From Chlamydiota bacterium (GTDB lineage: Bacteria > Chlamydiota > Chlamydiia > Chlamydiales > Simkaniaceae): a stretch of 51,783 nt of DNA. The notes beneath the pieces were generated by a model. It was not told the origin of the DNA, made no database searches, and was given only the letters and a program-made list of their open reading frames with translations. Below, one piece after another: positions 18,301 through 26,623 of this stretch. Position numbers and translations under genes: made by a program. Location of the stretch: positions 1-51,783 of the forward strand of contig JAJFMH010000025.1 in assembly GCA_021772245.1 (NCBI GenBank), read 5' to 3'. How positions within the stretch are numbered: the stretch's first letter is position 1; the number at the start of each line of letters is the position of its first letter.

Positions 18301-19552
18301 TAATCAACTGATCTCCAGGGGTTGCACTTTCAGCAAGTACGCTTACAGCGCCAGTATCTGTCCCAAACCCTGACGCATCCCAAAGAGCTTGCGTAGAAAG
18401 ATCGATGGGGCCCGCTGCTAAAATATGAAAATGACCAGGCGCTCCACTTGGGGCCGTAACATCTCTTTTAATCAAATTTTCATGAGTAAATTTTTTAGCT
18501 CTTGTTGTGATCTGTCCACCGTCCCCAGAGTTTTCACCTCCACAAACAGATAGCAACCCGCCGTATTTCAGATGATCCTTTGATAGAAGTTCTATTTTTC
18601 CACCCTCACCATAATCCTTTGCATCGGCAAAAATATGTGTATCTCCTTTCACAAAAACATGCTCTGCAATTGGATTTCCAGGAAGCCCTCCAACTATAAC
18701 GCTGCCCCCGCCACCAAGAGCTGATGTATCAATAATGGGATTATCTAAAGTTATCTTTGCGCCATTAATACAGATAGATCCCTTAACACCATCCACATCT
18801 GAGCTTGCATCAAGCGTTCCACCTATGTTTATTTTAGAACCAAGATCACCTTGCACCTCAATTTGATTTGCTGTGATATTTCCCTTGTTTACAAGAGAAA
18901 GAGCATATACATCAGATGATCCTGCAAAAGAGGTATTCTTATCTTTGGTATCGTTGAGCTCTACTGCATTGAATTTTACACTTAAGGGGCTCATATCTTC
19001 CGAAAGGTAAACACTGCCTCCCACAAAAAGACCCACCATTCCACTTGGGGCAACAAGTTCTCCAAGCTGCTCGATTTTTTGAGCGACAAAAGCAATGCTA
19101 TCCGCTTGCACTAATCCTTCATTTCTAATGAGACCTTTCAAGTTTGTAAACTGATAATTTCCTGATAGAAAGTCTTGATTAGACAGCTTTCCAGTTGAGG
19201 CTAAAAATTTGGCCGTATCAATGATCGCTGTCTTTCCGATAAAAATCCCTGCTGGATTTAATAAGTATACCGCTCCATTTGATGATAACATCCCATTGAT
19301 TTGTGAGGCGGAGCCTCCTATCACTCGACTTAAAACCCTTGCATTTTTGTTATACTGTTGAAAAACAACCTTTTCCCCATTTGCGATATTAAAGCTTTTG
19401 AAATCAAGAATTGTTTCTTTTCCTGTTTTGTATGTCGTTGTTCTCATGTACTGCGACACTGACGCTTTTCCATGAGCGACTTTGTCAAGCTCTGGTTTTG
19501 CTTGCAGTGTACCTACTGCTAAAACTAAGAAAAGAGCAGATGTTTTTTTCAT
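15386..19552 (-). CDS. Filamentous-haemagglutinin-type TpsA exoprotein (first of the pair)
   Basis: A 1388-residue paralog of the protein encoded at 11181-15386. A short signal peptide (MKKTSALFLVLAVGTLQA) is followed by the TPS domain (about 20-185; ARVLSRVIGGSASQINGMLS, YLLNPAGIFIGKTAIIDTAK), a long Gly/Ser/Thr/Asp-rich repetitive beta-helix region, and the same 160-residue helical C-terminal domain from about 1227 (YHVYDQYDSINGIHFQTYML). A strong ribosome site (AGGAGG) overlaps the stop codon of the upstream tpsB gene, tying the two together. High similarity to the neighbour across the full length points to tandem duplication. The C-terminal domain is not a standard feature of FHA-type proteins that I know; it might anchor the protein or delay release. 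Confidence 0.86.
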   Translation of the reverse strand: MKKTSALFLVLAVGTLQAKPELDKVAHGKASVSQYMRTTTYKTGKETILDFKSFNIANGEKVVFQQYNKNARVLSRVIGGSASQINGMLSSNGAVYLLNPAGIFIGKTAIIDTAKFLASTGKLSNQDFLSGNYQFTNLKGLIRNEGLVQADSIAFVAQKIEQLGELVAPSGMVGLFVGGSVYLSEDMSPLSVKFNAVELNDTKDKNTSFAGSSDVYALSLVNKGNITANQIEVQGDLGSKINIGGTLDASSDVDGVKGSICINGAKITLDNPIIDTSALGGGGSVIVGGLPGNPIAEHVFVKGDTHIFADAKDYGEGGKIELLSKDHLKYGGLLSVCGGENSGDGGQITTRAKKFTHENLIKRDVTAPSGAPGHFHILAAGPIDLSTQALWDASGFGTDTGAVSVLAESATPGDQLITFGNGGGAGGLTNADFTMATTVSIATENGSGTTSGVITVNGATITSSSGSLTDMTIATEVINFQGGSSATGQVTAPTNAVVIDVNADTVNLFEDGALTFDGSVAYNDTAGTGDTTTLSIINGTISESSSITIGTGGTVIAPTTLVLQGGTIETTGGSSDLTISATSFVFGDTTNTNASTLQSENDLTISSTTINLAGTLDNTITMMGSGTLEIEQGIGQGGTVPGNYRQSPLIINANGADVAIGTMLSTAGFIDNTIGVGGIPIGDITINDPDDFTVDGPVACKSFTLTGATGTVTFNTRFAGGTEQTVLGGLTTSGNIPFESPITLLSFISDGGDVSIDVSSGTELIFGDLYDIDASGGRDYSSTSNNYYSGGDVTLQGGSSGLTVNGINSLGGSGYGSRSQEQLGGNISLSSASGDMNLQGKIFAASLPIQGASSDDLSNFTGSADVTFSPVSSTTVTYVNNNSFNPTGGLTSSEGSVFVPMISGSNISMPEFVNDIAGGIPTAVMCPTFQTLGSLTFTTAVGTPTSSGIINVDYADTFTASGAIACDAFYQFEGITDTTFDSSITSDGIVTIQNSGDISVQDITITGSSPQPPSTGPANLVLQPSDTFTPSSTQGNLPNGTLQILGTLAIGTGDICLAMNPRTSTTGAGADLSIASIFNDGSSTFTATGNALVLGPEEVLTSFADIDFTFTESITVGDVIAVGDITLDAPTISVTSHTGSPDQILTSTGELEINPTGAHILASGTISTPDGAPKLSGDGELLVQGGLTQITPSILTFVNPMAARFLADDNDFILNFYPGSVPPPPIKHSGGVYHVYDQYDSINGIHFQTYMLEKQNDLYQHSQEMACQEITEFLKTKKDALRGFWNDLQLCKKAKDELLSQAIATYLENHDTFASVSFFYWLKESEAEADAYHMLDAIVSFKEDIKASYLTKLEKSRLQVKVNAAFWPHSISAMQWIELLEIAKRDEQ

Positions 19553-19561
19553 ATCTGCCTC

Positions 19562-21388
19562 CTAATACATGACCGTTGCGCTAAAGTAGAACTGCTGCGA
19601 ACCTTTCGATACGTTTTCTACTTTTTTTAGTGCATAGCCATAGTCTGCTCGAATAAATACATTATCTGAGAAGATAAATTCGCCTCCAAATCCAGAACCG
19701 AGCAGTGTGTCATCGCCATGTGGTTCTACAAAAACATCCTTTCCACTGACGTTCCAAACCCTACCTGCATCAAAAAAGAGTCGAAGAATCAAGTCCCAAT
19801 CTGCTTTGTCTCCTTCGAAACTTGGAGCTAGTTTAAATCCTTTTTTTCCAAAAAAGGATCTATGCATAGGAGGTCTAATTTTTAGCATTTGAGGAATGTG
19901 GAACATATATTCTGCTCTAGAATAGAGTGTACTATCTCCCGCTGCTACAGATGCTGGATAACCCCTTACTGTATAAAGCCCTCCAAGGATCCCCTGGAAT
20001 TGAGGGATAAGTCTTGCTGTAAACGATGTTTGCCCACCAACTGCTAAGGAAACCTCATTCACAAGAAATGGATCAATAAAATAGGAACCAAAAGCAGAAA
20101 GTTCTCCCATTTGCCAATTTTTAGTCACATCGGTTCTACCAAGTCTATCAAGATCACTTTGACGCACTTGGGTCATGAAGTTAATCGGAAAGGTAAAGCT
20201 TGCTTCTAAAAAAGCTTTTGCTTTTTTACTGATATAGGATGTTAGAAAGCTAAAAGTCGGCATTACAAATGACTCTCTACCCTTTAATGAAATCATATCA
20301 AAATGAACGTCGATAAATTCATACTGCAAACTCACCTTTGCATCTAGAAAAAGCATCTTGTTTTGGTAGAAGTTATTGATTACAGAAAGCTCTGCAGAGT
20401 AGGTATTTCCCGTAAATACATCTGTAGAAAACCCAAGTTGCGGCGCAAGAAACCTTGTTTGAGCACCCTCGATCTGCCATCTCCATTTAGGATCGTTTGG
20501 AAAAGGTCTATCATAGGAAATATTTACCGCGTGATAAGAGTGGAATCCATCTGATGCCACATCAATTTGCATGATGTCATCATTACCTGTAACTTGGGTA
20601 TTTAAATACCCAACAGCTCCCTGCCAACGATTGAGATCAGGTGGTCCTGCGTTATTAATGTTTCCAAAAACTCTCCAAGGTTTGTCTTCATGTACGACAA
20701 AATCAACACCTAGATCTCCAACGCCATCCTCCGATCCAACCTCTAATTCAACGTGACGTCTTGGATGTCTATTTAAAAAGTAGACGTAGTTTTCTAAATT
20801 ATTAGCTTGCATCAGATCATAGCTAGATATGGGTGAGCTATTGATAATATTTCGATGCTTTTTAGCATTGATAGTCTCTATTTTTCCGTAACTATCTTTG
20901 CTTACAGTTCGCATCGTTCCAACTTTCATACATTGAATCAAAAAGGTAAGCTTATTACTTGCTTTAGATCGAATATCAACGCCTCTTCCTGTAATCTGCT
21001 CTGGATTAACATATACGAATACGCCATGAATGTCTTTTTTATGGAACCATTTGACAACTTGCGAAGAGATCGCCACAAGAGCGCTTTTATCAAAGTACTC
21101 AGGCTCCATTCTCGAATTTAGATCACGAATCGTGTACGTCTTAAAGCAAGATGACTGCCCTTTCCCGCTAAAACCTTTTTTTGTTCTACACAGAGAAACA
21201 GGGATCTGATTTAACTTATCTAGATTGGGAAGAGAAGGGTGCCCTTTCTCATATTGAAATGAAATTGTCGATACTAAATACCAGTTATTATCTGGATCCA
21301 TTTCATAGCTGTGAGAAAAAATTGCTCCTGTAAAGACAAGCTGCAACGCGATAAGAAATAGAAAATACTTATGAGTAAAATTCTTCAT
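19562..21388 (-). CDS. TpsB outer-membrane transporter (ShlB/FhaC family), partner of the two TpsA
   Basis: A 608-residue protein with a signal peptide (FLFLIALQLVFTGAIFSHS). Two periplasmic POTRA-like regions (about 35-230) are followed by a 16-strand-type barrel. Key signatures are EDKPWRVFGNINNAG at the start of the barrel, the lid-lock motif VRGY at 474-477, and a terminal aromatic strand (FYFSATVMY) suited to BAM-dependent assembly. The family secretes TpsA proteins by threading their TPS domain. It is first in the operon, 9 nt upstream of the first TpsA. The first POTRA is longer than usual and contains four cysteines within about 60 residues or so, which may reflect a disulfide-rich chlamydial envelope. 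The upstream 102 nt are AT-rich and presumably hold the promoter, but no consensus is clear. Confidence 0.85.
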   Translation of the reverse strand: MKNFTHKYFLFLIALQLVFTGAIFSHSYEMDPDNNWYLVSTISFQYEKGHPSLPNLDKLNQIPVSLCRTKKGFSGKGQSSCFKTYTIRDLNSRMEPEYFDKSALVAISSQVVKWFHKKDIHGVFVYVNPEQITGRGVDIRSKASNKLTFLIQCMKVGTMRTVSKDSYGKIETINAKKHRNIINSSPISSYDLMQANNLENYVYFLNRHPRRHVELEVGSEDGVGDLGVDFVVHEDKPWRVFGNINNAGPPDLNRWQGAVGYLNTQVTGNDDIMQIDVASDGFHSYHAVNISYDRPFPNDPKWRWQIEGAQTRFLAPQLGFSTDVFTGNTYSAELSVINNFYQNKMLFLDAKVSLQYEFIDVHFDMISLKGRESFVMPTFSFLTSYISKKAKAFLEASFTFPINFMTQVRQSDLDRLGRTDVTKNWQMGELSAFGSYFIDPFLVNEVSLAVGGQTSFTARLIPQFQGILGGLYTVRGYPASVAAGDSTLYSRAEYMFHIPQMLKIRPPMHRSFFGKKGFKLAPSFEGDKADWDLILRLFFDAGRVWNVSGKDVFVEPHGDDTLLGSGFGGEFIFSDNVFIRADYGYALKKVENVSKGSQQFYFSATVMY

Positions 21389-21490
21389 ATAGAAATAACG
21401 CCATATCTAGTTGGTATACCTAAATTTGGACATTACACATAATTAAATAATAATTACATCTATTTTTTACTTAACAATAAATAAGTAAAA

Positions 21491-22639
21491 TCAACTACTT
21501 TTGCGCTGTGATTCAATAAATTGAATAAACGCGTGATCTCTTTTGATATTTTCAAATTCTTTTCCAGAAACAAGCTCTTCCAAATTCGAAAGTCCATGAC
21601 TCATCGCAGCTTTTAGCCAACCAATGGTTGGCTTCACCTTTCCAAAAGAGGCCTCTGCAATTGCTGCTCGAACAGCCACATCTTTACTTGGCGCTATTTG
21701 AAAACAAAAGGCGGAGTGCTTAGAAACTGTGTCATAGTCTTTTAAATGGTAGGCACATTCATGTAAAATGAGTTTAGACTCTGGAGCTAGGTGTCCTTTA
21801 AGCTCCATTAATAAGTGATAACTCTTCTCGTATTCTTTTCTGTTGTAGTGAATTTGAGAAAGGGTTTGGGTTGCAATGGTAAATAGTATTCCTTTCTTGG
21901 CAGTATCTCTTATGTGATCTAAATGAGCAATGGCGTCTGCTTGATTCCCCATTTGCATAAGGCTCTCTACTTCTTCCAGCTCTTTTTTTACATCTTCCGA
22001 CCTGTCACTCTCTGATATAAATCTTGTTTTGCGATAGGCATCGAAGTTTTGAAAAGCGAAGAGAAAAAATAGCGCTCCAATTAAAAAGCCCCCCTTAAAG
22101 AAGAAAAACAAACTGATTCCAATCGCGATGAGTGCACTTAAAAAAAGCGATAACTTTACCCCCTTTACGCCAAGTATCCCTTCGAAAATAATACGCAAGA
22201 GTTGCCCACCATCAAGTGGCATAACTGGTAATAAATTTACAATTGTCCAAAACAGATTAATCATCTGAAAGGCTCTAACAATAGGACCTACACTTGGAGT
22301 TCTAAACGCTTGAAATTGCAGAAGAAAGGTGGCCAGAAGAAAGAGCAAAAAACCAAACAGCGGTCCATTTAAAACTACTATAAACTCTTTCCAAAGAGAA
22401 AGCTTGGGTCCTCTTGGGTGGGTAAGCCCCCCAAAAGCTACCAGCTCAATTCTAGGAGAGCACCCAAATCCAAGCGCTGCGAGAGCATGGCCAAATTCAT
22501 GCACTAAAATCGAAATAAAAATAATCCCTATCCAAATGAGCGTCCCTGTAAAACTTCTAGAGTAAAACCAGCCAATAAGCGCTGCTGTTACAAAGAAAAA
22601 AGGAGATATGGTTAAGGGTATTTTTCTCGATTCACTCAT
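21491..22639 (-). CDS. M50-family membrane metalloprotease with C-terminal helical repeats
   Basis: A 382-residue integral membrane protein. The zinc motif is HEFGH (H47, E48, H51) in the second membrane segment, and the third ligand is probably D143 in [12 protein letters not shown], as in site-2 proteases. About six membrane segments fill residues 10-200. Residues 210-382 are soluble and helical, resembling TPR repeats ([23 protein letters not shown]). No PDZ domain is present, so it is unlike RseP; it resembles SpoIVFB-type or archaeal-type M50 peptidases. It overlaps the sucD stop codon by 4 nt (ATGA), so it is cotranscribed with sucC-sucD. The substrate is unknown. The catalytic assignment is solid from the motifs. 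Confidence 0.88.
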   Translation of the reverse strand: MSESRKIPLTISPFFFVTAALIGWFYSRSFTGTLIWIGIIFISILVHEFGHALAALGFGCSPRIELVAFGGLTHPRGPKLSLWKEFIVVLNGPLFGFLLFLLATFLLQFQAFRTPSVGPIVRAFQMINLFWTIVNLLPVMPLDGGQLLRIIFEGILGVKGVKLSLFLSALIAIGISLFFFFKGGFLIGALFFLFAFQNFDAYRKTRFISESDRSEDVKKELEEVESLMQMGNQADAIAHLDHIRDTAKKGILFTIATQTLSQIHYNRKEYEKSYHLLMELKGHLAPESKLILHECAYHLKDYDTVSKHSAFCFQIAPSKDVAVRAAIAEASFGKVKPTIGWLKAAMSHGLSNLEELVSGKEFENIKRDHAFIQFIESQRKSS

Positions 22640-23517
22640 TTTTGTTTATCCATTGCCTCTTGCATTGCTTTGCCCATTTCAGCTGGTGACTGCGTTACAG
22701 TAACTCCAGCTTTCTCTAAAGCTTCCATTTTACCTTTAGCTGTTCCTTGTCCATGCGAAACTATAGCACCTGCGTGCCCCATTCTACGCCCCTCTGGAGC
22801 TGTCACTCCTGCGATAAATGCAGCGACTGGTTTGGAGCAATTTTGTTTGATCCACTCCGCGGCCATCTCTTCGGCGTTTCCACCGATCTCTCCAATCATC
22901 AAAATTCCTTTCGTCTCCGGGTCTTTTTCAAAGAGCTCCAAGGTATCTATAAAATTAGTGCCGTTTAAGGGATCTCCACCAATACCCACACAAGTGGTTT
23001 GCCCCAAACCATTTTGGGTGGTTTGGTAAACGGCTTCATAGGTAAGTGTTCCCGACTTAGAAACAATTCCAATCTTCCCTTTTTTATGGATGTAGCCTGG
23101 CATAATACCAATCTTACACTCCCCGGGTGTAATAATACCAGGGCAGTTTGGGCCAATAAGTCTTGAAGTTTTAGATTGCTTCATCACTCTTGACACCTCT
23201 AACATATCGCGAATAGGTATCCCTTCTGTAATACATACAATCAACCCTATGCCAGCATCTTCCGCTTCCAAAATTGCATTGGCAGCAAAAGGTGGTGGAA
23301 CAAACACGAGTGATACATCTGGATTCACAGCTTTTTTAGCCTCAATCACCGTATCAAACATAGGAAGATCAAGAACGGTTTGCCCCCCTTTTCCAGGAGT
23401 GACACCGCCTACATAATGAGAACCATACAAAATTCCCTGCTCAGTGTGAAACTTTCCAGCCTTTCCAGAAAGACCCTGCGTAATAATTTTTGTTTTTTTA
23501 TTTACAAGTATTGCCAT
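22636..23517 (-). CDS. sucD: Succinyl-CoA synthetase, alpha subunit
   Basis: Converts succinyl-CoA, ADP (or GDP) and phosphate to succinate and nucleoside triphosphate in the TCA cycle, as a heterotetramer with SucC. The 293-residue length is typical. Visible features are the CoA-binding Rossmann fold ([12 protein letters not shown]), [41 protein letters not shown], and the phosphorylated histidine H248 in [11 protein letters not shown]. It follows sucC by 2 nt and overlaps the M50 protease gene by 4 nt. Confidence 0.97.
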   Translation of the reverse strand: MAILVNKKTKIITQGLSGKAGKFHTEQGILYGSHYVGGVTPGKGGQTVLDLPMFDTVIEAKKAVNPDVSLVFVPPPFAANAILEAEDAGIGLIVCITEGIPIRDMLEVSRVMKQSKTSRLIGPNCPGIITPGECKIGIMPGYIHKKGKIGIVSKSGTLTYEAVYQTTQNGLGQTTCVGIGGDPLNGTNFIDTLELFEKDPETKGILMIGEIGGNAEEMAAEWIKQNCSKPVAAFIAGVTAPEGRRMGHAGAIVSHGQGTAKGKMEALEKAGVTVTQSPAEMGKAMQEAMDKQK

Positions 23518-23519
23518 AA

Positions 23520-24683
23520 CTATCCCTTAAGCGCATCTACTGCTTTTTTTGCAGCGTCTGCCATGCCATCAGCGCTGATAATTTTAAGTCCTGATTGTGC
23601 AATCATTTTTTTCCCTTCCTCTACATTTGTTCCTTCTAATCGAACAATTAAAGGAATGGTCAATGCAAGTTCTTTAGAAGCTGCAATGATCCCTTCTGCA
23701 ATCGTTGCGCAACTCATAATTCCACCAAAGATATTAACGAGAATTGCTTTTACTTTTGCGTCACTTAAGATGATTTTAAAACCAGCTGCCACTTTTTCTT
23801 TGGTAGCCCCACCTCCTACATCTAAAAAGTTTGCCGGCTCACCACCAAAGTGATGGATAATATCCATGGTAGACATCGCAAGGCCAGCGCCATTTACCAT
23901 ACATCCAATATTTCCATCGAGCGACACATATGCTAAATCATGCTTATTGGCTTCCACTTCATTTGGTGACACTTGACTTGGATCAAAAAAATTTGCAATT
24001 TCTTTTTGTCTAAAAAGGGCGTTATCATCAACAGACAGCTTCGCATCGAGCGCTAAAATCTGATTTTGTTTCGATACTACAAGTGGGTTGATCTCAAGAA
24101 GCGACGCATCATACTTAATAAAAGATCTAGCTAAAATAGCAGCAACACTCATACCTTGTTTAGCTAAATCTCCAGTCCATCCCATAAATTTTGCTAAATA
24201 TAATAAATGAAAAGGTCTAACGGATCCATCAAGCTCGATGGGCACTTTCAAAATCTTTTCCGGAGTTTTAGCAGCTACCTCTTCAATTTCCATACCACCC
24301 TCGGGTGATGCAATCAAAATGGCTTTAGCATTTTCACGATCGATGATCGCTCCCAAATAGTACTCTTTTTCAATATCAACCGGATCTGAAATCATTACTT
24401 TGTGCGCAATAACCCCTTCTTTTCCGGTTTGATTATTGACCATCTTCATTCCGATGAGCTTTTTACAATGCTCTAAAATCTCATCTTTAGATTTTCCAAA
24501 TTTTACGCCGCCAGCTTTTCCACGCCCACCTGCATGCACTTGGATTTTGACAACACCTTCTTTAATTTGTAGCTCCTGGAGCACTTTTTCAGCTTCTCCA
24601 ATGGATGTTGCAACCCCAAAAGGAGGGATGGGCATCCCTTCTTTTTGCAGGATTTCTTTTGCTTGAAACTCATGGGTATTCAT
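23520..24683 (-). CDS. sucC: Succinyl-CoA synthetase, beta subunit (ADP-forming type)
   Basis: Partner of SucD. The 387 residues show the N-terminal ATP-grasp domain ([33 protein letters not shown]) and the C-terminal ligase domain ([49 protein letters not shown]). The start is supported by a GGAGG ribosome site (complement of 24695-24699), 11 nt upstream of the ATG. It is first in a sucC-sucD-M50 operon that diverges from ftsY across 88 nt, an arrangement that places both promoters in 24684-24771. Confidence 0.97.
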   Translation of the reverse strand: MNTHEFQAKEILQKEGMPIPPFGVATSIGEAEKVLQELQIKEGVVKIQVHAGGRGKAGGVKFGKSKDEILEHCKKLIGMKMVNNQTGKEGVIAHKVMISDPVDIEKEYYLGAIIDRENAKAILIASPEGGMEIEEVAAKTPEKILKVPIELDGSVRPFHLLYLAKFMGWTGDLAKQGMSVAAILARSFIKYDASLLEINPLVVSKQNQILALDAKLSVDDNALFRQKEIANFFDPSQVSPNEVEANKHDLAYVSLDGNIGCMVNGAGLAMSTMDIIHHFGGEPANFLDVGGGATKEKVAAGFKIILSDAKVKAILVNIFGGIMSCATIAEGIIAASKELALTIPLIVRLEGTNVEEGKKMIAQSGLKIISADGMADAAKKAVDALKG

Positions 24684-24771
24684 AGAATAATTGGCCTCCG
24701 GATCAATCTCGTATCAAAATCTCTTATGTGATACAATCTGATTTCCTTCAATGAAAAAAAGAGTTTAATTT

Positions 24772-25692
24772 ATGTTTGGAATAATAAAGTCTAGTTTTAA
24801 CAAAATAAAAAAGGCACTTTTTAAAACTAGAAGAATTCTAGGTGGAAAAATTAAAACTCTTTTTTTAGGTCCTGTAAATGAAGAGACGCTAGAAGAGTTA
24901 GAGCGTATTCTCTATGAAGCTGACATTGGATCTAAACTTGCAATTTCATTCACTGAAAAAGTGGAGACATTCCTTAGAAAAAATCAAAATGCCAAAACAG
25001 AAGAAATTCTATCTCTTTTGAAACATGAGGCTCTCTCTCTTTTAGAAAATAAAGTCGATAAGCTACAAGAGCCCCATAATCCTCTTGTCATTTTAATGAT
25101 TGGAGTCAATGGTTCGGGTAAAACAACGACGGTTGCTAAACTTGCAAAAAAATATTCTGATGACAAGAAAAAAGTTCTTGTTGCCGCAGGTGATACTTTT
25201 AGAGCAGCCGCCACCGAGCAACTGCAAATCTGGGCAGATAGAATCGGTGTAGATATCGTAAAAGGAAAGCAGTCTTCAGATCCTAGCGCTGTCATTTTTG
25301 ACGCTCTATCTGCTGGAAAGGCAAGAGGCGCTGATGTTATTATTTTAGATACCGCCGGAAGACTACAATCCAAAACTGATCTTATGCATGAGCTTAAAAA
25401 AATCTACTCTGTTTGTAAAAAAGTGATTCCAGATTCTCCTCATCAAACGTATTTGACGCTCGATGCCACAAGTGGTCAAAATGCTCTTGATCAAGCAGAA
25501 GTGTTTCATAGTTTTTGTCCTCTAACAGGACTTATCCTTACTAAGTTAGATTCTTCTTCAAAGGGAGGAATCGTTCTTCCAATCTATGACAAATTACAGA
25601 TTCCAATCACCTATATTGGCGTTGGTGAAAAAGAAGATGATTTGATTGCCTTTGATAAAAAGGAATATGTCGATTCGTTGTTTGCAATTTAA
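24772..25692 (+). CDS. ftsY: Signal recognition particle receptor GTPase FtsY
   Basis: Docks SRP-ribosome complexes at the membrane for cotranslational insertion. In 306 residues it has the N domain (about 1-95) and the G domain with GVNGSGKT (111-118), DTFRAAATEQ (141-150), DTAGRL (193-198), TKLD (257-260) and the closing GVGEKEDDLIAF. The acidic A domain of the E. coli protein is absent and the N-terminus is instead basic (KIKKALFKTRR), a compact form common outside Gammaproteobacteria. It is divergent from sucC. The upstream TGTGATACAAT could be an extended -10. Confidence 0.97.
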   Translation: MFGIIKSSFNKIKKALFKTRRILGGKIKTLFLGPVNEETLEELERILYEADIGSKLAISFTEKVETFLRKNQNAKTEEILSLLKHEALSLLENKVDKLQEPHNPLVILMIGVNGSGKTTTVAKLAKKYSDDKKKVLVAAGDTFRAAATEQLQIWADRIGVDIVKGKQSSDPSAVIFDALSAGKARGADVIILDTAGRLQSKTDLMHELKKIYSVCKKVIPDSPHQTYLTLDATSGQNALDQAEVFHSFCPLTGLILTKLDSSSKGGIVLPIYDKLQIPITYIGVGEKEDDLIAFDKKEYVDSLFAI

Positions 25693-25717
25693 CATAGGTT
25701 TTTGTCTAATCTGAACT

Positions 25718-26623
25718 ATGGATGATCTCAAAACAAATCTACTTTCTCTTGTTCGCGATGTAAAATCATACCTCTATCAAGAAGAGCTTTTACAACAAAA
25801 ATCTAATGCGCAACTTATACCTTCTACAAAACAAACCATTATAAAATCTGAAACGCCAACAATTATCCCACCAAAAATCTTAACAGCATCGCAAAACATC
25901 TCAACTGAGCCTCTAAAACAAAATGAAAATGCTTCCTCTATCCAAAAAATGTCTGAGCAAAGCTCTACAGAAACAAAGCCCATAATAGAAAAGACAAGTG
26001 ACGCCCCTGATAAACCCATGCAATTACCCCTAAAAGCAGAGCCAAGCCCACTCGCTAAATCCCCACCTGAAGCGAAAAAAACTCATCAAAATAAAGAGTT
26101 TGTGTTTTCATTGGAAAAGCCAACTGTTCCAGAAGTAGCTCTACATGACATGCACGCCCTTACTAAAAAAATAGCGCCGAATCTTTTTCTTCATGAAAAA
26201 ATTCCAAGTGATCACAAAGCAAAAGCGATTAAAAATGCCTACCAAAAACAAGCAACGCACGCTACGGCAACCTTTCTTTATTTTGGTAATACTTATAGGT
26301 CCTTTATAAAAAATGTAGTTCATGCAACAGATATTGCTCTTTGCGACGCAAGCCTTGTAGAAAAGCCATTTCAAAACAGCGATGAATGGGAAGCTTTTTT
26401 ACAAAGCTCCCATATCAAGTTAATTATTGCAACAGACACTGTTTTTTTTGATGACAAGACCTTGCGCAAATTTTATTCCGAAAACGCCGCTGAAAAAAGT
26501 TGCTTTCTTGGCAGCATTCCCCTTTTACTTCTTCCAGACCTTTCCCTATATTATAAGGATCCATATCTCAAACGATCCCTTTGGAATCTTATATGTCAGT
26601 CTCTTCCCCAAAAAAGCAAGTAA
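25718..26623 (+). CDS. Unknown protein preceding priA, with Pro/Lys/Ser-rich N-terminal half
   Basis: I do not recognise a domain in this 301-residue protein. After a short helical start (MDDLKTNLLSLVRDVKSYLY), residues 30-140 are low-complexity, rich in Pro, Lys, Ser, Thr and Glu and probably disordered. Residues 150-300 look folded, with alternating hydrophobic stretches such as KLIIATDTVFF and GSIPLLLLPDLSLYY. There is no signal peptide. It starts 25 nt after ftsY and overlaps the priA start by about 31 nt, so the three probably form one transcript. Chlamydia also has an unknown gene beside priA (CT779 by my recollection); orthology is plausible from position but not shown. The adjacency hints at, but does not establish, a replication or secretion link. 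Confidence 0.72.
   Translation: MDDLKTNLLSLVRDVKSYLYQEELLQQKSNAQLIPSTKQTIIKSETPTIIPPKILTASQNISTEPLKQNENASSIQKMSEQSSTETKPIIEKTSDAPDKPMQLPLKAEPSPLAKSPPEAKKTHQNKEFVFSLEKPTVPEVALHDMHALTKKIAPNLFLHEKIPSDHKAKAIKNAYQKQATHATATFLYFGNTYRSFIKNVVHATDIALCDASLVEKPFQNSDEWEAFLQSSHIKLIIATDTVFFDDKTLRKFYSENAAEKSCFLGSIPLLLLPDLSLYYKDPYLKRSLWNLICQSLPQKSK

Noticed and set aside
21466-21489. Inverted repeat TTTACTTA/TAAGTAAA between the M50 gene and tpsB
   Set aside because: The stem is all A/T except one pair and no T-run follows in the minus direction; chance is likely in such AT-rich sequence.
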